From positions 868,001 to 932,000 of the forward strand of contig CAWGXG010000007.1 in NCBI GenBank assembly GCA_963826505.1: a DNA stretch of 64,000 bases, given 5' to 3'. The stretch is from CAWGXG01 sp963826505 (GTDB taxonomy: Bacteria > Chloroflexota > Anaerolineae > Aggregatilineales > Aggregatilineaceae). This document shows, in pieces, positions 33,921-43,542 of this stretch. Numbering within the stretch: position 1 is the first letter of the stretch; every line of letters starts with the position of its first letter. A program made the translations under genes and the position numbers. Under the pieces are notes generated by a model that had not been told where the DNA came from, made no database searches, and saw only the letters and a list, made by a program, of their open reading frames with translations.

Positions 33921-36513
33921 TTACGGGCTGAGGAATGAGCTCACCCAGTCCGGGCGCGGCGGCAGATTGCCGCTCTTGACCTGGGCGCGCCACTCCTGGT
34001 CGGTCATGCGCTGGTTGATGTTGCCGACCCATTCGTAGTAACTGAAGACACCACCGCGCACCACCTGCGTGCCACCGTAGGGCGTGGGTACCACGACGTA
34101 GATATAGTCCACGCCGCCCACCGCTTCTTGCAACACGGTTTGCGCGCTGGGGTTGCTGGCCACGTCGGTCACCAGGGCAACCGGGTCGGGCGGACCGTCA
34201 CCCTGCCATAGCGTGATCAGGACTGAGTACAAGAACCCCCCGGTGTGGTAGATGGTCCAGTAGTCGTCCTCGGTCAGGGGTTCCCCGTTCAGCTCTTTGC
34301 GCGCCATTTCGGCCAGTTGGGCCGACTGGACCGCGACGGACTGAAGCTGGGAGAGCGTGACCTGCAGCCCGTTGATCTGATACTGGCGCAGATAGGCGGT
34401 GATCTTGTCCGGGCCATCGGCGCCGGGCACCTGGTATCCCATCATATCCGTTTGCTGATCCATCGCGCGCGCGGTCAGCCCCTGGTAGGTCATAGCCGCC
34501 ACGATCGCGATCCTGGCGAAGACCAGCGGGTCCGGCTCGACATACCCGAACGAGTTCAAGGGCGCACCGCCGCCGCCTAGACCACCCGGCTGCTTGATAT
34601 ACAGGACCGTGTCGTGTTTGAGTTCGGTCCAACTCGCCAGCCCGGTTTGCAGATCCTTGCGCAGCCAGGCCTCGGTGCTCATCATGGGCGGGTACACGGC
34701 GGAGTCGCGATTCCACAGCGGGTCAAGCGCCCACAGCCAGCCGCCATAGGTGTTTTCGAGCCACTGATCACGCGTCAGCGCGCCCGCTTCGCTGCGCATT
34801 TTATCAGCCTGCGTGTCGTAGTTGGCAAAATGGGATGCGTCGGTGTTCGCTAGTAGCTGCTGGGCGACCGTCGACGGGCCGATCACACTCGGCACGTCCA
34901 GCGCCAGTGGCAGCAGGCGCGGGTCTTCGCGCGTGCCGACGTAGGGATACATCAACTGCTGCATGACGTAGCCGTCGAAGGTGAAGCGCTGACCCATCAG
35001 GCGGAAGCCGCGCGTCTTGCTTGCCAATTCCTCGGCGGTGGTGTCGTTGGATACGATCAGGCCGTTGATGCGCGGGCCGGGGAGCTGCGCGACCTGCGTC
35101 TTGAACTGCGCCAATAGAGCCGGGTCGGACAGCCGGTCGAGCGCCATCTCAGGGCCGAAGACCGCATCCGCCAGCGTGCTGTAATCCAGCGGTGTGAGAT
35201 CATCCACCGGGCCGACCAGGAAGGTCAGCGTGTCGTGGACATTCTGCCAGCCTTGGGCCGCGCCCGGCGCGCTGCGCAGCGCGCGCAGCACCAGCAGAGC
35301 AACCTGATTCTGGGAGTCATCGTTGGCCAGGAAGGTGATGCGCCCCAGCCAGATCATGCCCCGGAAATACTGCTCCAGAGTAGCGTCTCCGGCGTAGTGC
35401 CCGCGCGGGCGGTACTGGCTGAAGTCCTCGAGATAGTCGTTCAGGAAGGCGATCGGGCCTTGTCCTTCGCCCGCCTGCGCCATCTGGACGACCACGTTGG
35501 CGTCCGCCAGCATCTGCGGCGAGACGAGGCCTTGGGCCGCGCCCGGTTGGAACAGCTCCAGCGCGATGGTCAGGTACAGCGCCGCGTTATAGGCCGGTGT
35601 GGCGAGCGGCGTTCCCTGGGCGCTTTGCGCTTGCGCGACTGCTGTCTGTACCATCGGGGTCAACACATCGTTCGTCATGATCGGCACGAACGCGTTTTTC
35701 TCCAGGTCGGTCAACAGGTTATCGAAGACATAGTGCAGACTGTGCAGCATAGCGTCGGTGGTGACGAAAAAGCCGTGACCCATCTCGTCCGGCGTAGGGG
35801 TGGCTTCCCAATCGAAGTTGTCTGGGAGGATCCACCAGATGTTATCTTCGCCGTAGGCGTCGTTGAACTGATCGAAGCCTTCCGGGATCACGACGAACCC
35901 GTTTTGCGCCAGCAGGGCGCGCTGGGCGTCATTCAGACCGGCATCGTTCACGAACTTGACGCTGTTCAGGTCGATCGGCAGCGCGGGCATGTTACCCGCG
36001 TAGACTGAAGGAAGTTGGAGCGCCATCGGATCGGGCGTTCCACTGTACCACGAATCAGTTCCGACGAACTGCGTCCAGTCCCAGGCCACGAACGGCCCGC
36101 TGGGCGTCAGCGGCGCGACGGGGCCAGTCTGCTGTGCCTGCTGCGGGACAACCGGCTCCACGAAATAATCGCCGCTCTGGCCTTCCGCGACCCAGCCGTT
36201 CATCAGAGTCGCCTGGATATGCCACCAGTAGATATTATCGGCGCAGACCGGCCCTTCGAGTACGTCGAAGCCGGTGCCCTCGTCAAGCTGGCCGATCTTC
36301 TGCCCGGCCAGGCCCAGCGCGGCGCGCACGTTGAGCGGTTGACCGTCGGAGAACGTCACCCGGCCTGCACCGCCCGCCGTCAGACGCGGGGCGGGCGCGT
36401 CGCCGCACGACCCCTGCGCGCGCACGGCCGGGGTCAGCGTGGGCGCGAGCGCGCCCGGTCATCAGCGCGACGACCAGGCTGACGCCGAATACGAGTTTTG
36501 AAAAGTACCGCAT
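33921..36513 (-). CDS. Secreted DUF3160 protein with N-terminal SH3b domain, one apparent frameshift
   Basis: About 863 residues. The true start is MRYFSKLVFGVSLVVAL at 36513, after GGGAGG; the signal peptide ends at about TPAVRAQG. An extra G near 36462 (GACCGGGC where GACCGGC is expected) breaks the frame between signal peptide and mature protein. An SH3b domain (FDVLEGPVCADNIYWWHIQ) comes first. The remainder matches DUF3160: LAQNGFVVIPEGFDQFNDAY, FFVTTDAMLHSLHYVFDNLL and GTREDPRLLPLALDVP are recognisable. The biochemical role of DUF3160 is unknown. Confidence 0.85.
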
Positions 36514-36564
36514 GGAAGTGTTGCCTCCCCATTCTGCTGTACGCAACCACTGCGTACGACGATC

Positions 36565-36573
36565 ATTGTAGCA
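36565..36573 (-). promoter_or_regulatory. Extended -10 promoter of the DUF3160 gene
   Basis: On the minus strand TGCTACAAT matches the extended -10 consensus, about 52 bases upstream of the ATG at 36513. The -35 region is weak. Confidence 0.5.
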
Positions 36574-36668
36574 CGGCTCCCCTGGCGCGCAGAAGCCGCT
36601 CGCCCTGCTGCCGCCTGTCCGTCGGATGACGGGAAGCCACCGATCGCCCACCGGGCACGAAAAAACCG

Positions 36669-36716
36669 GTTCACCGCGGAGGTCGCGGAGGAGCAGAGGA
36701 AAACAGGAGGAAAACG
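36669..36716. repeat. Dispersed 'GCAGAGGAAAACA' intergenic repeat (copy 1)
   Basis: A purine-rich stretch with GCGGAGG, GCAGAGGAAAACA and AGGAGG. The 13-mer GCAGAGGAAAACA occurs again at 40187-40199, and shortened forms at about 49875-49900. It lies immediately before the low-GC gene. Confidence 0.5.
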
Positions 36717-36719
36717 GAC

Positions 36720-37655
36720 TTGTCTCGATCTGGGGTCTGGTCTACGGTGGGGCAAGGCCAGCAGGGTATCATCGAAGCTTGTCCGCGCACCGCTGCGATC
36801 TGCTTTCTGGATGGTCCCGGCCTAACGTATGAACCGGATCAGGTTTTGGAGGGCAGGGCAGAGCGACTAGAAAAATCAGGGCTAGAATTGAGTGATGAGG
36901 TCATGGTACAGCGCCTGCTCAGAATTTTCGGACACTGTTTGAAGACTATGTTCAAAGAGATGACGAGAATGGTTCTTTATAATATTCATGGCAGTTCTTT
37001 CAAAAAGCACTCAACAGAGGTTATCTCTCAGATACTGAGCTGTCCCACTATCGCCCGGATCATTTTTCCCGCTATTCTATCACAATTGGACGGACAGACT
37101 TTCAGAATCGCCGATCCACAAGCATTTGATATCTCGCAGATAGTAGCAGAGTGGTCGAATGAACCGTTTGCCCACCTCACTCTAAATGGTGATACCGGCG
37201 TGCAGTTTAGGACATTGATATATTGGGAAGCAAGTGTGACGCCTAATGTATTCAATCTCCGATTCTCTGATGATCATCTACGGCAGGGGACGATTTCTTT
37301 CCCTGTACTGAAGCAACTCATTGAAGAAGTAGTCCCCGTTTTCAAATGCGATCGCTTATCGATATACCCCTTGGTTTCTGGCCCACAAGTACAGTATTTT
37401 GAGGGTCCAGGTGAAACCTATTTCCCGATCAAACTAGGATGGATGACGTATTTTGGAGAAGAGTTGGTAAGTTTCTTAACCCCGAAGCGTTTTGAAAACC
37501 TTGAGAGTTTTGAGGTGAAATTGGTCGACCTAACCGGAGGAATCCTGGTTACATTGTCAGATCGGCCTTTTGATCCTGACAATCCGGAACATTGGCTGCG
37601 TGAAGCTGCGGCAATTTCTGAACTTGGTTTGGATCAACTCAAGCGAAAACGGTGA
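36720..37655 (+). CDS. Low-GC orphan protein, possibly Imm52-like immunity protein
   Basis: Up to 311 residues, with GC content near 45% and codon use unlike its neighbours, which suggests recent acquisition. The C-terminal third (YFPIKLGWMTYFG, LTGGILVTLSDRPFDPDNPEHWL) resembles the ending of Imm52-type immunity proteins as I remember them: a Trp-Thr-Tyr strand, Gly-Gly-hydrophobic strand and D-P-x-N-P-x-H-hydrophobic. This is a weak family call. No toxin gene is adjacent. The start is uncertain: TTG 36720 follows AGGAGG, but that lies in a repeat; ATG 36904 would give a 250-residue protein. Confidence 0.55.
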   Translation: MSRSGVWSTVGQGQQGIIEACPRTAAICFLDGPGLTYEPDQVLEGRAERLEKSGLELSDEVMVQRLLRIFGHCLKTMFKEMTRMVLYNIHGSSFKKHSTEVISQILSCPTIARIIFPAILSQLDGQTFRIADPQAFDISQIVAEWSNEPFAHLTLNGDTGVQFRTLIYWEASVTPNVFNLRFSDDHLRQGTISFPVLKQLIEEVVPVFKCDRLSIYPLVSGPQVQYFEGPGETYFPIKLGWMTYFGEELVSFLTPKRFENLESFEVKLVDLTGGILVTLSDRPFDPDNPEHWLREAAAISELGLDQLKRKR

Positions 37656-37845
37656 AGAACTAGCCTCAGTTATGAGTGTCTTGAATTAACGATTGAGCTA
37701 TCTGACCCACCCCCAGAACCCGAACCACCCCTTACGTGAGACCCCGAACGGCTGAGTCCGCGATGCGACCAGTATAGCCTCCCGCACCGCGAGACGATAC
37801 CCCACAGCACGCCCGCGTCCTCCGTGGACCGCTGTCCCCCGGCGG

Positions 37846-37874
37846 TTGTGATTCCCGCCCCCAGCCCGTATAAT
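37846..37874 (+). promoter_or_regulatory. Promoter of the glycoside hydrolase gene
   Basis: TTGTGA (37846-37851), a 17-bp spacer and a perfect TATAAT (37869-37874). The ATG at 37882 is seven bases further on, the same geometry as the his leader peptide, so a leaderless message is predicted. Confidence 0.65.
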
Positions 37875-37881
37875 CCGCCGC

Positions 37882-39647
37882 ATGAACACGCCACCCGCTC
37901 ACCCGCGCACGCTGTTTGGCTTCCGGCTCCGCACGCTGGCCGCGCTGGCGCTGATCGCCGCGCTCGGCGTCGCCGCGCTGGGCCTCGATCTCGCTGACCA
38001 AGGGGCGGGTGTATCACCTGCTGTGGGACATCACCGGCGAAACCGACCCGGCGGAACAGGTGCTCGGCTTCGGCCAGTACCTGATGCGCTTCACGCGCCG
38101 CCAGCCGGATACGGAGCCCCACCGCCCGCATGCCGCTCGCGCGGACGTGAGTCCTTACGGCGTCAACACGTTTCTGGAGCAGGAGGTCCTGCCGGAACGG
38201 CGCGAGCGCCAGGTCCAGATGATCGCCGACGCGGGCTTCACCTGGATTCGCCAGCAGTTCCCCTGGGAAGACATCGAGATCGGCGCGAAGGGCAATTTCG
38301 TCGACCAGCGCCACGATCGCAACGGCGACGGCGTGATCGACGCCGCCGACGCGATCAGCGCGTGGGATAAGTACGACAACATCGTCGATCTGGCGGAGCA
38401 GTACGGGCTGGCAGATCATCGCGCGGCTGAGCCAGCCGCCGCCCTGGAGCCAGCCGCCCGGCACCACCAACCACATGACGCCGCCCGCCGATTTGCAGGA
38501 TTTCGTCGATTACGCCGTGGCGGTGGCGCGAGCGTTACCAGGGCCGCATCGACTACTATCAGGTGTGGAACGAGCCGAACCTGTACCCCGAATGGGGCGA
38601 CCAGACGGTCAACGCGGAAGCCTACACCGACATGCTGTGCCGCACCTATCACGCGCTGAAGGCGGTCGATCCGTCCATCGTGGTGATCACCGGGGCGCTC
38701 GGCCCAACGATCGACCTGAGCGGCACCAACGCCTACGACCTGCTGTACTTGCAGCGCATGTACCAGGCGGGCGCGGGCGCGTGCTTCGACGTGCTGAGCG
38801 TGCAGGGCTACGGCCTGTGGAGCGGTCCCGACCGACCGCCGCCTGCGCCAGACGACGATCAACTACCAGCGCCACCTGTGGATTCGGGACATGATGGTCG
38901 CCAACGGCGACGCGAACAAGCCGATCTGGATCAGCGAAGCGGGCTGGGACCCGGTGCCCAACGATCCGGCCATCGCCGACGCCGAACGCTACGGTCGCGT
39001 GACGATGGCGCAGGCCGCCGAATGGGCACCGCTGGCCTACGAGCGCGCGCTCAAGGAATGGCCCTGGATCGGCGTGGTGACTGGTGGTACTTCAAGCGCG
39101 CCGATTATGCCGCGTCCGATCAAAGCTGGTTCTACTTCCAGATGGTCGATCCGGACTTCAAGCCCACGCCCATTTACGACGCGCTGAAAGCCTACATCAC
39201 CGGCAGCCAGCCGAAGACGCTCGGCGCGGGTTGGCACGGCGTGGGCGCGCGCGGCGTGATCGGCACGACCGCCGCCGGGTTGGAGTCGCGCACGTTCCGC
39301 ATTCGCGGGCACGGGCGTCTACGTATGCCCGGCGTTGACGGCGATGCGTCAGCGCCGTCACCTATACCCTGGACGGATCGCGCAGCGGAACAGTCGTGTT
39401 CCCGGCTGGATTAGCGGCCTGCGTGGAGGTGAGCACATCGCTCGCGCCCGGCGAGCACACGCTGACCCTGGTCGCGGATGATTGGAACGCCGTCGACGGG
39501 TTCGTCGTCGTCGATTTCACGTGGCGGCAGCGGCTGCCCTGGCTGTTGGCGGGGGCGTTAGCCGCGTTGGGCGCGGCGATGGTCATGGGGCGCGCGGCCT
39601 GGCTGCGGCTGCGCCGTCACCAGCAGGTTAGCGAGGCAGGCGGGTAA
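37882..39647 (+). pseudogene. Membrane-anchored glycoside hydrolase (GH39/PslG-like), frameshifted
   Basis: Read across frames this is one protein of about 585 residues with an N-terminal anchor (LAALALIAALGVAALGL), a (beta/alpha)8 hydrolase domain and a C-terminal membrane helix (LPWLLAGALAALGAAMVMG). The acid/base Glu is in DYYQVWNEPNLYPEWG and the nucleophile Glu in KPIWISEAGWDP, the clan GH-A pattern seen in PslG and GH39 enzymes. Slips occur at about 37993, 38405, 38530, 38835, 39085 and 39320; most are one extra base. Both catalytic residues survive. With the following glycosyltransferase it may serve an extracellular polysaccharide. Substrate unknown. Confidence 0.75.
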
Positions 39648-39699
39648 GTCTCGGTGAGACAATAGCGCGACGAAAACCGGCATCACAGGGCGCTATGTT

Positions 39700-41719
39700 G
39701 TGGATCCGCTCGTCCGCGCTCTGACCCGTTTCGCCCGCTGCGCGTGGTGCGCTCCGCTGCTGATCCTGCTGATCGCGTTTGCGGTGCGCTTCCACGACCT
39801 CGATGCGCAATCCCTATGGAACGACGAAGGTAACAGCCTGCGGCTGGCGCAGCGCAGTGTCAGCGCACTGATCGACGCCGCTGGGCGCGATATTCACCCC
39901 CCTGGCTATTACCTGCTGCTCAAAGCGTGGATCGGCGCTGGCGGGCACCAGCGCGTTCGCGCTTCGGGCGTTGTCGGCCTGCGAAGGCGTGCTGGCTGTC
40001 GCCGTGACGATGGCGCTAGGACGCGCGCTATTTTCGCGGGGGGTTGGGCTGCTGGCCGGAGTGTTCGTCGCGCTGAGTCCGTTGGCTGTGTACTACAGCC
40101 AGGAAACGCGCATGTATGCTCAGCTTGAGCTGCTGAGCGCGGCGAGTATGTGGGTGTTCGTGCTGTGGGTAAAAGCCTTATCAGCCGCAGAGGAAAACAA
40201 GAGAAGTAAAGATACCTCTGTGCCCTCTGTTTTTCTCTCTCCCTCTGTGATACGCTTGTCGTTCTTCTCGGAGCGTGCCACGCGGCGGGACTGTACACCC
40301 AATATTCCTACCCGTTCACTATGCTGGCGCAGGGCGTGCTGTTCGTCGCGTGGAGCGCGTGGGCGCTGCGCCGGGGACGATCGATCCGCCGCCCGCTGAT
40401 CGCGTACGTGGGACTGCACGCGCTGGCGCTGGTGCTGTTTTTGCCCTGGCTGCCCACGGCGTGGGATCAGGTCACAAACTGGCCGCGTACGGGGGTCTCC
40501 CTGGCGCTGAGCGCGCAGTTACGCACCGTCGCCACGTGGATCACGTACGGCAGCACGGCGGGCGTGGTGGCGTGGGTACGCTTCTTGTGGCCGGGCGTAT
40601 TGGTGATCGCGGCGCTGTGGCCGCGCCAGTGATCGGCGGTCTCTGCCGGACGCATGGCGTGCCGCCCTGCCGCTGGCCTGGGGCGCGGTTGTGATCGGGG
40701 CGCTGTTCGTGTCCGGCGCGTATCGCCCGGCGAATCTGAAATTTCTGCTGCCCGCGCAGATCGCCGCCGCTCTGTTGATGGGCGCGGGCGCGCATCCGCT
40801 TGTGGACGGCCCAGCCGCCCGCCTGGGCGGGTCTCACGTCCATGCAGGGACGCAGCATCGCGCGCATGCTGGCCGTGGTCTGCGCGGTGCTGGTGGTCAG
40901 TGGGCAGACCGACGCGCTGAACGCGCTGTACACCGATCCCGCCTATGCCCGCCCGGATTACCGTGCTATCGCGGCGGCCATCACGGCGGATGCGCGGCCC
41001 GGTGACGCGATCATCCTCGACGCGCCCAACCAGACCGAAATATTCTCGTACTATTACCACGGCGACGCGCCGATCTATGGGCTACCGCGAGGTCTGGGCG
41101 GCGACGACGCGCAGACACGCGCCGACGTAAACGCCGTGCTGCGCGATCATCAGCGTGTATTTGCGGTGCTGTGGGGCGAAGACGAGCGCGATCCGCAGCA
41201 TGTTGTCGCGGCGACGCTGGATGCGGGCGCGTACCCGGTGGCGTCTACGTGGTACGGCGATGTGCGGCTGGCGCTGTATGCCGTGCCGGAAGCTGTGCCT
41301 ACTGCTCCGGACGCGGCGACCGACGCCCGCTTCGGCGATCTATTCAGTTGACCGGCTATGCGCTGCGACCAGATGCGCTGGAACCGGGCGGCGTGCTCGG
41401 CGTTACGCTGTTTTGGACGGCGGACGCGCCGCTCAGCGCGCGCTACAAAGTCACCGTGCAGCTGCTCGCGTCCGACGGCCACCTGATCGCCCAACACGAC
41501 GCCGAACCCGCCAACAACCGCGCTCCGACTTCGGTCTGGACGCCGGGCGATACCGTGATCGATCCGCACGGGCTGGTCATCCCGCCCGATCTGCCGCCCG
41601 GTGAGTACGCGCTGGTGGTGGGGCTGTATGTGCTCGACGCGCCGTCGGAGCGCCTGCCGGTGATCGTCGCGGGCGTACCGTCGGGCGACGTGTTTATGGT
41701 ATCATCCCTGAGCTATTGA
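39700..41719 (+). pseudogene. GT39-like membrane glycosyltransferase, frameshifted and carrying a dispersed repeat
   Basis: Pieces in successive frames form a GT-C protein of about 670 residues. It starts (GTG 39700) with LLILLIAFAVRFHDLDAQSL and the catalytic-loop motif LWNDEGNSLRLAQRS, then IHPPGYYLLLKAWIG, SPLAVYYSQETRMYAQLEL and YTQYSYPF. These are hallmarks of the PMT/ArnT-like GT39 family. Frames change at about 39945, 40630, 40805 and 41335, and a non-coding-looking repeat occupies 40187-40250. The C-terminal 200 residues are extracytoplasmic. The glycoside hydrolase gene directly upstream suggests joint action. Confidence 0.72.
40187..40250. repeat. Dispersed repeat (copy 2) inside the GT39-like gene
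   Basis: GCAGAGGAAAACA at one end and CCTCTGTGCCCTCTG plus CCCTCTGTG at the other form an imperfect inverted repeat. This matches the 'cagagg...cctctg' class of intergenic repeat, but here it interrupts the loop between two membrane segments of a gene. Confidence 0.55.
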
Positions 41720-41754
41720 GATAAATTTTCTGTTTAAGAACGGATGTACCCTGC

Positions 41755-42678
41755 ATGACTGTTACCTATGATGTTCCCACCACATCGCGGCCCAACCCCC
41801 AAAAGAAAAACATCCTGATCCGTCGCCTGGCGCGCGCGCCATGGTGGCTGCTGCTGCTGGCGTTGCTGGTGATCCTGTTTGTGTCCAACGTCTACAACCG
41901 CCACCCCTACCCGATCATCTGGCGCGCGGTACGGCAAGGCATCTGGACGACGATTTGGGTGTCGATCGTCGCCTACGCGATCGCGGTCGTGATGGGCCTC
42001 TTTATTTCGCTGCTGCGACGCTCGTCGAACGTGGTGGTCTACCAGCTCAGCACGCTGTACGTGGAAGCTGTGCGCGGCATCCCGACGCTGGTGCTGGTAT
42101 ATTACATGGCGCTGGCGGCGATCCCGCAGATCATCTCGTTGGGCAACGACCTGGGCCAGTGGCTGACGTGGGTCAAGATCACGGCGGTGCTGTCCGACAG
42201 CCATGTCTATACCCTCACTTTTCACGATATCGGGCGCTCGCTGGCCGAATTCAAAACGCGCGATTTCCCCAATGCCTACCGCGCAATCATCGGGCTGGCG
42301 ATCTCGTACAGCGCGTTTTTGTCGGAAGTCTTCCGCGCCGGGATCGACAGCATCGGTACGGGCCAGCGCGAAGCCGCGTCCAGCCTGGGGATGACGCGCT
42401 GGCAGACCATGCGCCTGATCGTCCTCCCGCAAGCGATCCGTGTCGTGATCCCGCCGCTGGCGAATGATTTCATCGCCATGCTGAAGGAAAGCTCGCTCGT
42501 CTCAATCCTGGGTGTGGAGGACATCACGCGCCAGGGGCAGACCTACGCCGCCAGCACGTTTACGTTCTTCCAGGCGTACAACGTCGTGGCGCTCACCTAT
42601 CTGGTGCTGACGCTGTCCTTGTCGATGGCCGTCAAGCTGCTTGAAATGTACATGGACCGGGGCCAGAAGCACACCTGA
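41755..42678 (+). CDS. Polar amino-acid ABC transporter permease (HisM/GlnP family)
   Basis: A 307-residue inner-membrane permease. Family motifs are IWTTIWVSIVAYAIAVVMG, YVEAVRGIPTLVLVYY and the ATPase-contact EAA loop GQREAASSLGMTRWQTMRLIVLPQAIR. An insertion of about 60 residues between the two conserved blocks (DLGQWLTWVKITAVLSD) is unusual. No ATPase or binding-protein gene is adjacent, so partners must be encoded elsewhere. The gene follows the GT39-like gene by 35 bp but is unrelated to it. Confidence 0.9.
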   Translation: MTVTYDVPTTSRPNPQKKNILIRRLARAPWWLLLLALLVILFVSNVYNRHPYPIIWRAVRQGIWTTIWVSIVAYAIAVVMGLFISLLRRSSNVVVYQLSTLYVEAVRGIPTLVLVYYMALAAIPQIISLGNDLGQWLTWVKITAVLSDSHVYTLTFHDIGRSLAEFKTRDFPNAYRAIIGLAISYSAFLSEVFRAGIDSIGTGQREAASSLGMTRWQTMRLIVLPQAIRVVIPPLANDFIAMLKESSLVSILGVEDITRQGQTYAASTFTFFQAYNVVALTYLVLTLSLSMAVKLLEMYMDRGQKHT

Positions 42679-42801
42679 CGCGATTTGGCACGCTGCCCGC
42701 GCCGGGCCGAACATCTGAGAGAGGATCAGCCACAGCGCTGGGATCCTAGCCCAGTTGGGGGAGCGGCCTGACGCCGCCCCTGGTGTGAAAGGAAGGGAGC
42801 C

Positions 42802-43518
42802 ATGTTTGATTTTTCCGATCGTGTGGCAATCGTCACGGGGACAGGCGGCAATCTCGGCACAGCTATCGCGCGCCTGTTTATGGCGTCTGGCGCGCGTGTC
42901 GTGCTGGTCGATCGTAATACTGAGAAACTGCGCACCGCATTCCCCGAAAGCGTCAGTTGGCCTGACCGCGTGCAGCTCGCCGCTGCTGATCTCACCGATC
43001 CCGACTCCGTCGCCCAGATGGTGAGCGGCGCGATCGATCACTTCGGCCAGATCGATTTTCTGGCGAATCCGGTCGGCGGTTACCGCGCCGGGACACCCGT
43101 CCACGAGACGCCGCTCGAAACATGGGATTTTATGCTCAACCTCAATGCGCGCACGGCCTTTGTGATTAGCCAGGCGGTGATCCCGCACATGCTGGCGCGT
43201 GGCTATGGCAAGATCGTGCATGTCTCGGCCCGCGCTGCGCTGAGCGGCACGGCTAACCACGCCGCCTATAATATCTCCAAGAGCGCCGTGGTCCGGCTGG
43301 TGGAAAGCCTGGGCGCTGAGCTGCGTCACAAGGGCATCAACGCGAACTGCGTGCTGCCCGGCACCATCGACACGCCGCAGAACCGTGAGGCCATGCCCAA
43401 TGCCGATTTTGCCAAATGGGTCGCACCGGAAGCGATCGCCAACGTGATCGCGTTCTTATGCTCGGATATGGCGTCCGCCATCAACGGCGCGGCGATCCCC
43501 GTGTACGGACGAAGCTAG
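42802..43518 (+). CDS. Short-chain dehydrogenase/reductase, variant motifs
   Basis: A 238-residue SDR with a Rossmann motif TGTGGNLGTA and the catalytic Tyr-Lys in AAYNISKSAV. Two hallmark sites differ from classical SDRs: the NNAG strand reads ANPVGGY, and the serine strand reads VHVSARAAL with Ala where the second, catalytic Ser is usual. These changes define a recognisable subgroup whose substrates I do not know. A good ribosome site (AAGGAAGGG) precedes the ATG. The FtsX-like gene follows 24 bp downstream. Confidence 0.85.
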   Translation: MFDFSDRVAIVTGTGGNLGTAIARLFMASGARVVLVDRNTEKLRTAFPESVSWPDRVQLAAADLTDPDSVAQMVSGAIDHFGQIDFLANPVGGYRAGTPVHETPLETWDFMLNLNARTAFVISQAVIPHMLARGYGKIVHVSARAALSGTANHAAYNISKSAVVRLVESLGAELRHKGINANCVLPGTIDTPQNREAMPNADFAKWVAPEAIANVIAFLCSDMASAINGAAIPVYGRS

Positions 43519-43542
43519 AGCGCTTTACCTGAGGGGGGAAGC

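Noticed and set aside
33232..36482. Several plus-strand ORFs of 150-260 codons opposite the two secreted-protein genes
   Set aside because: They mirror the GC-rich coding frames of the minus-strand genes and contain no domains.
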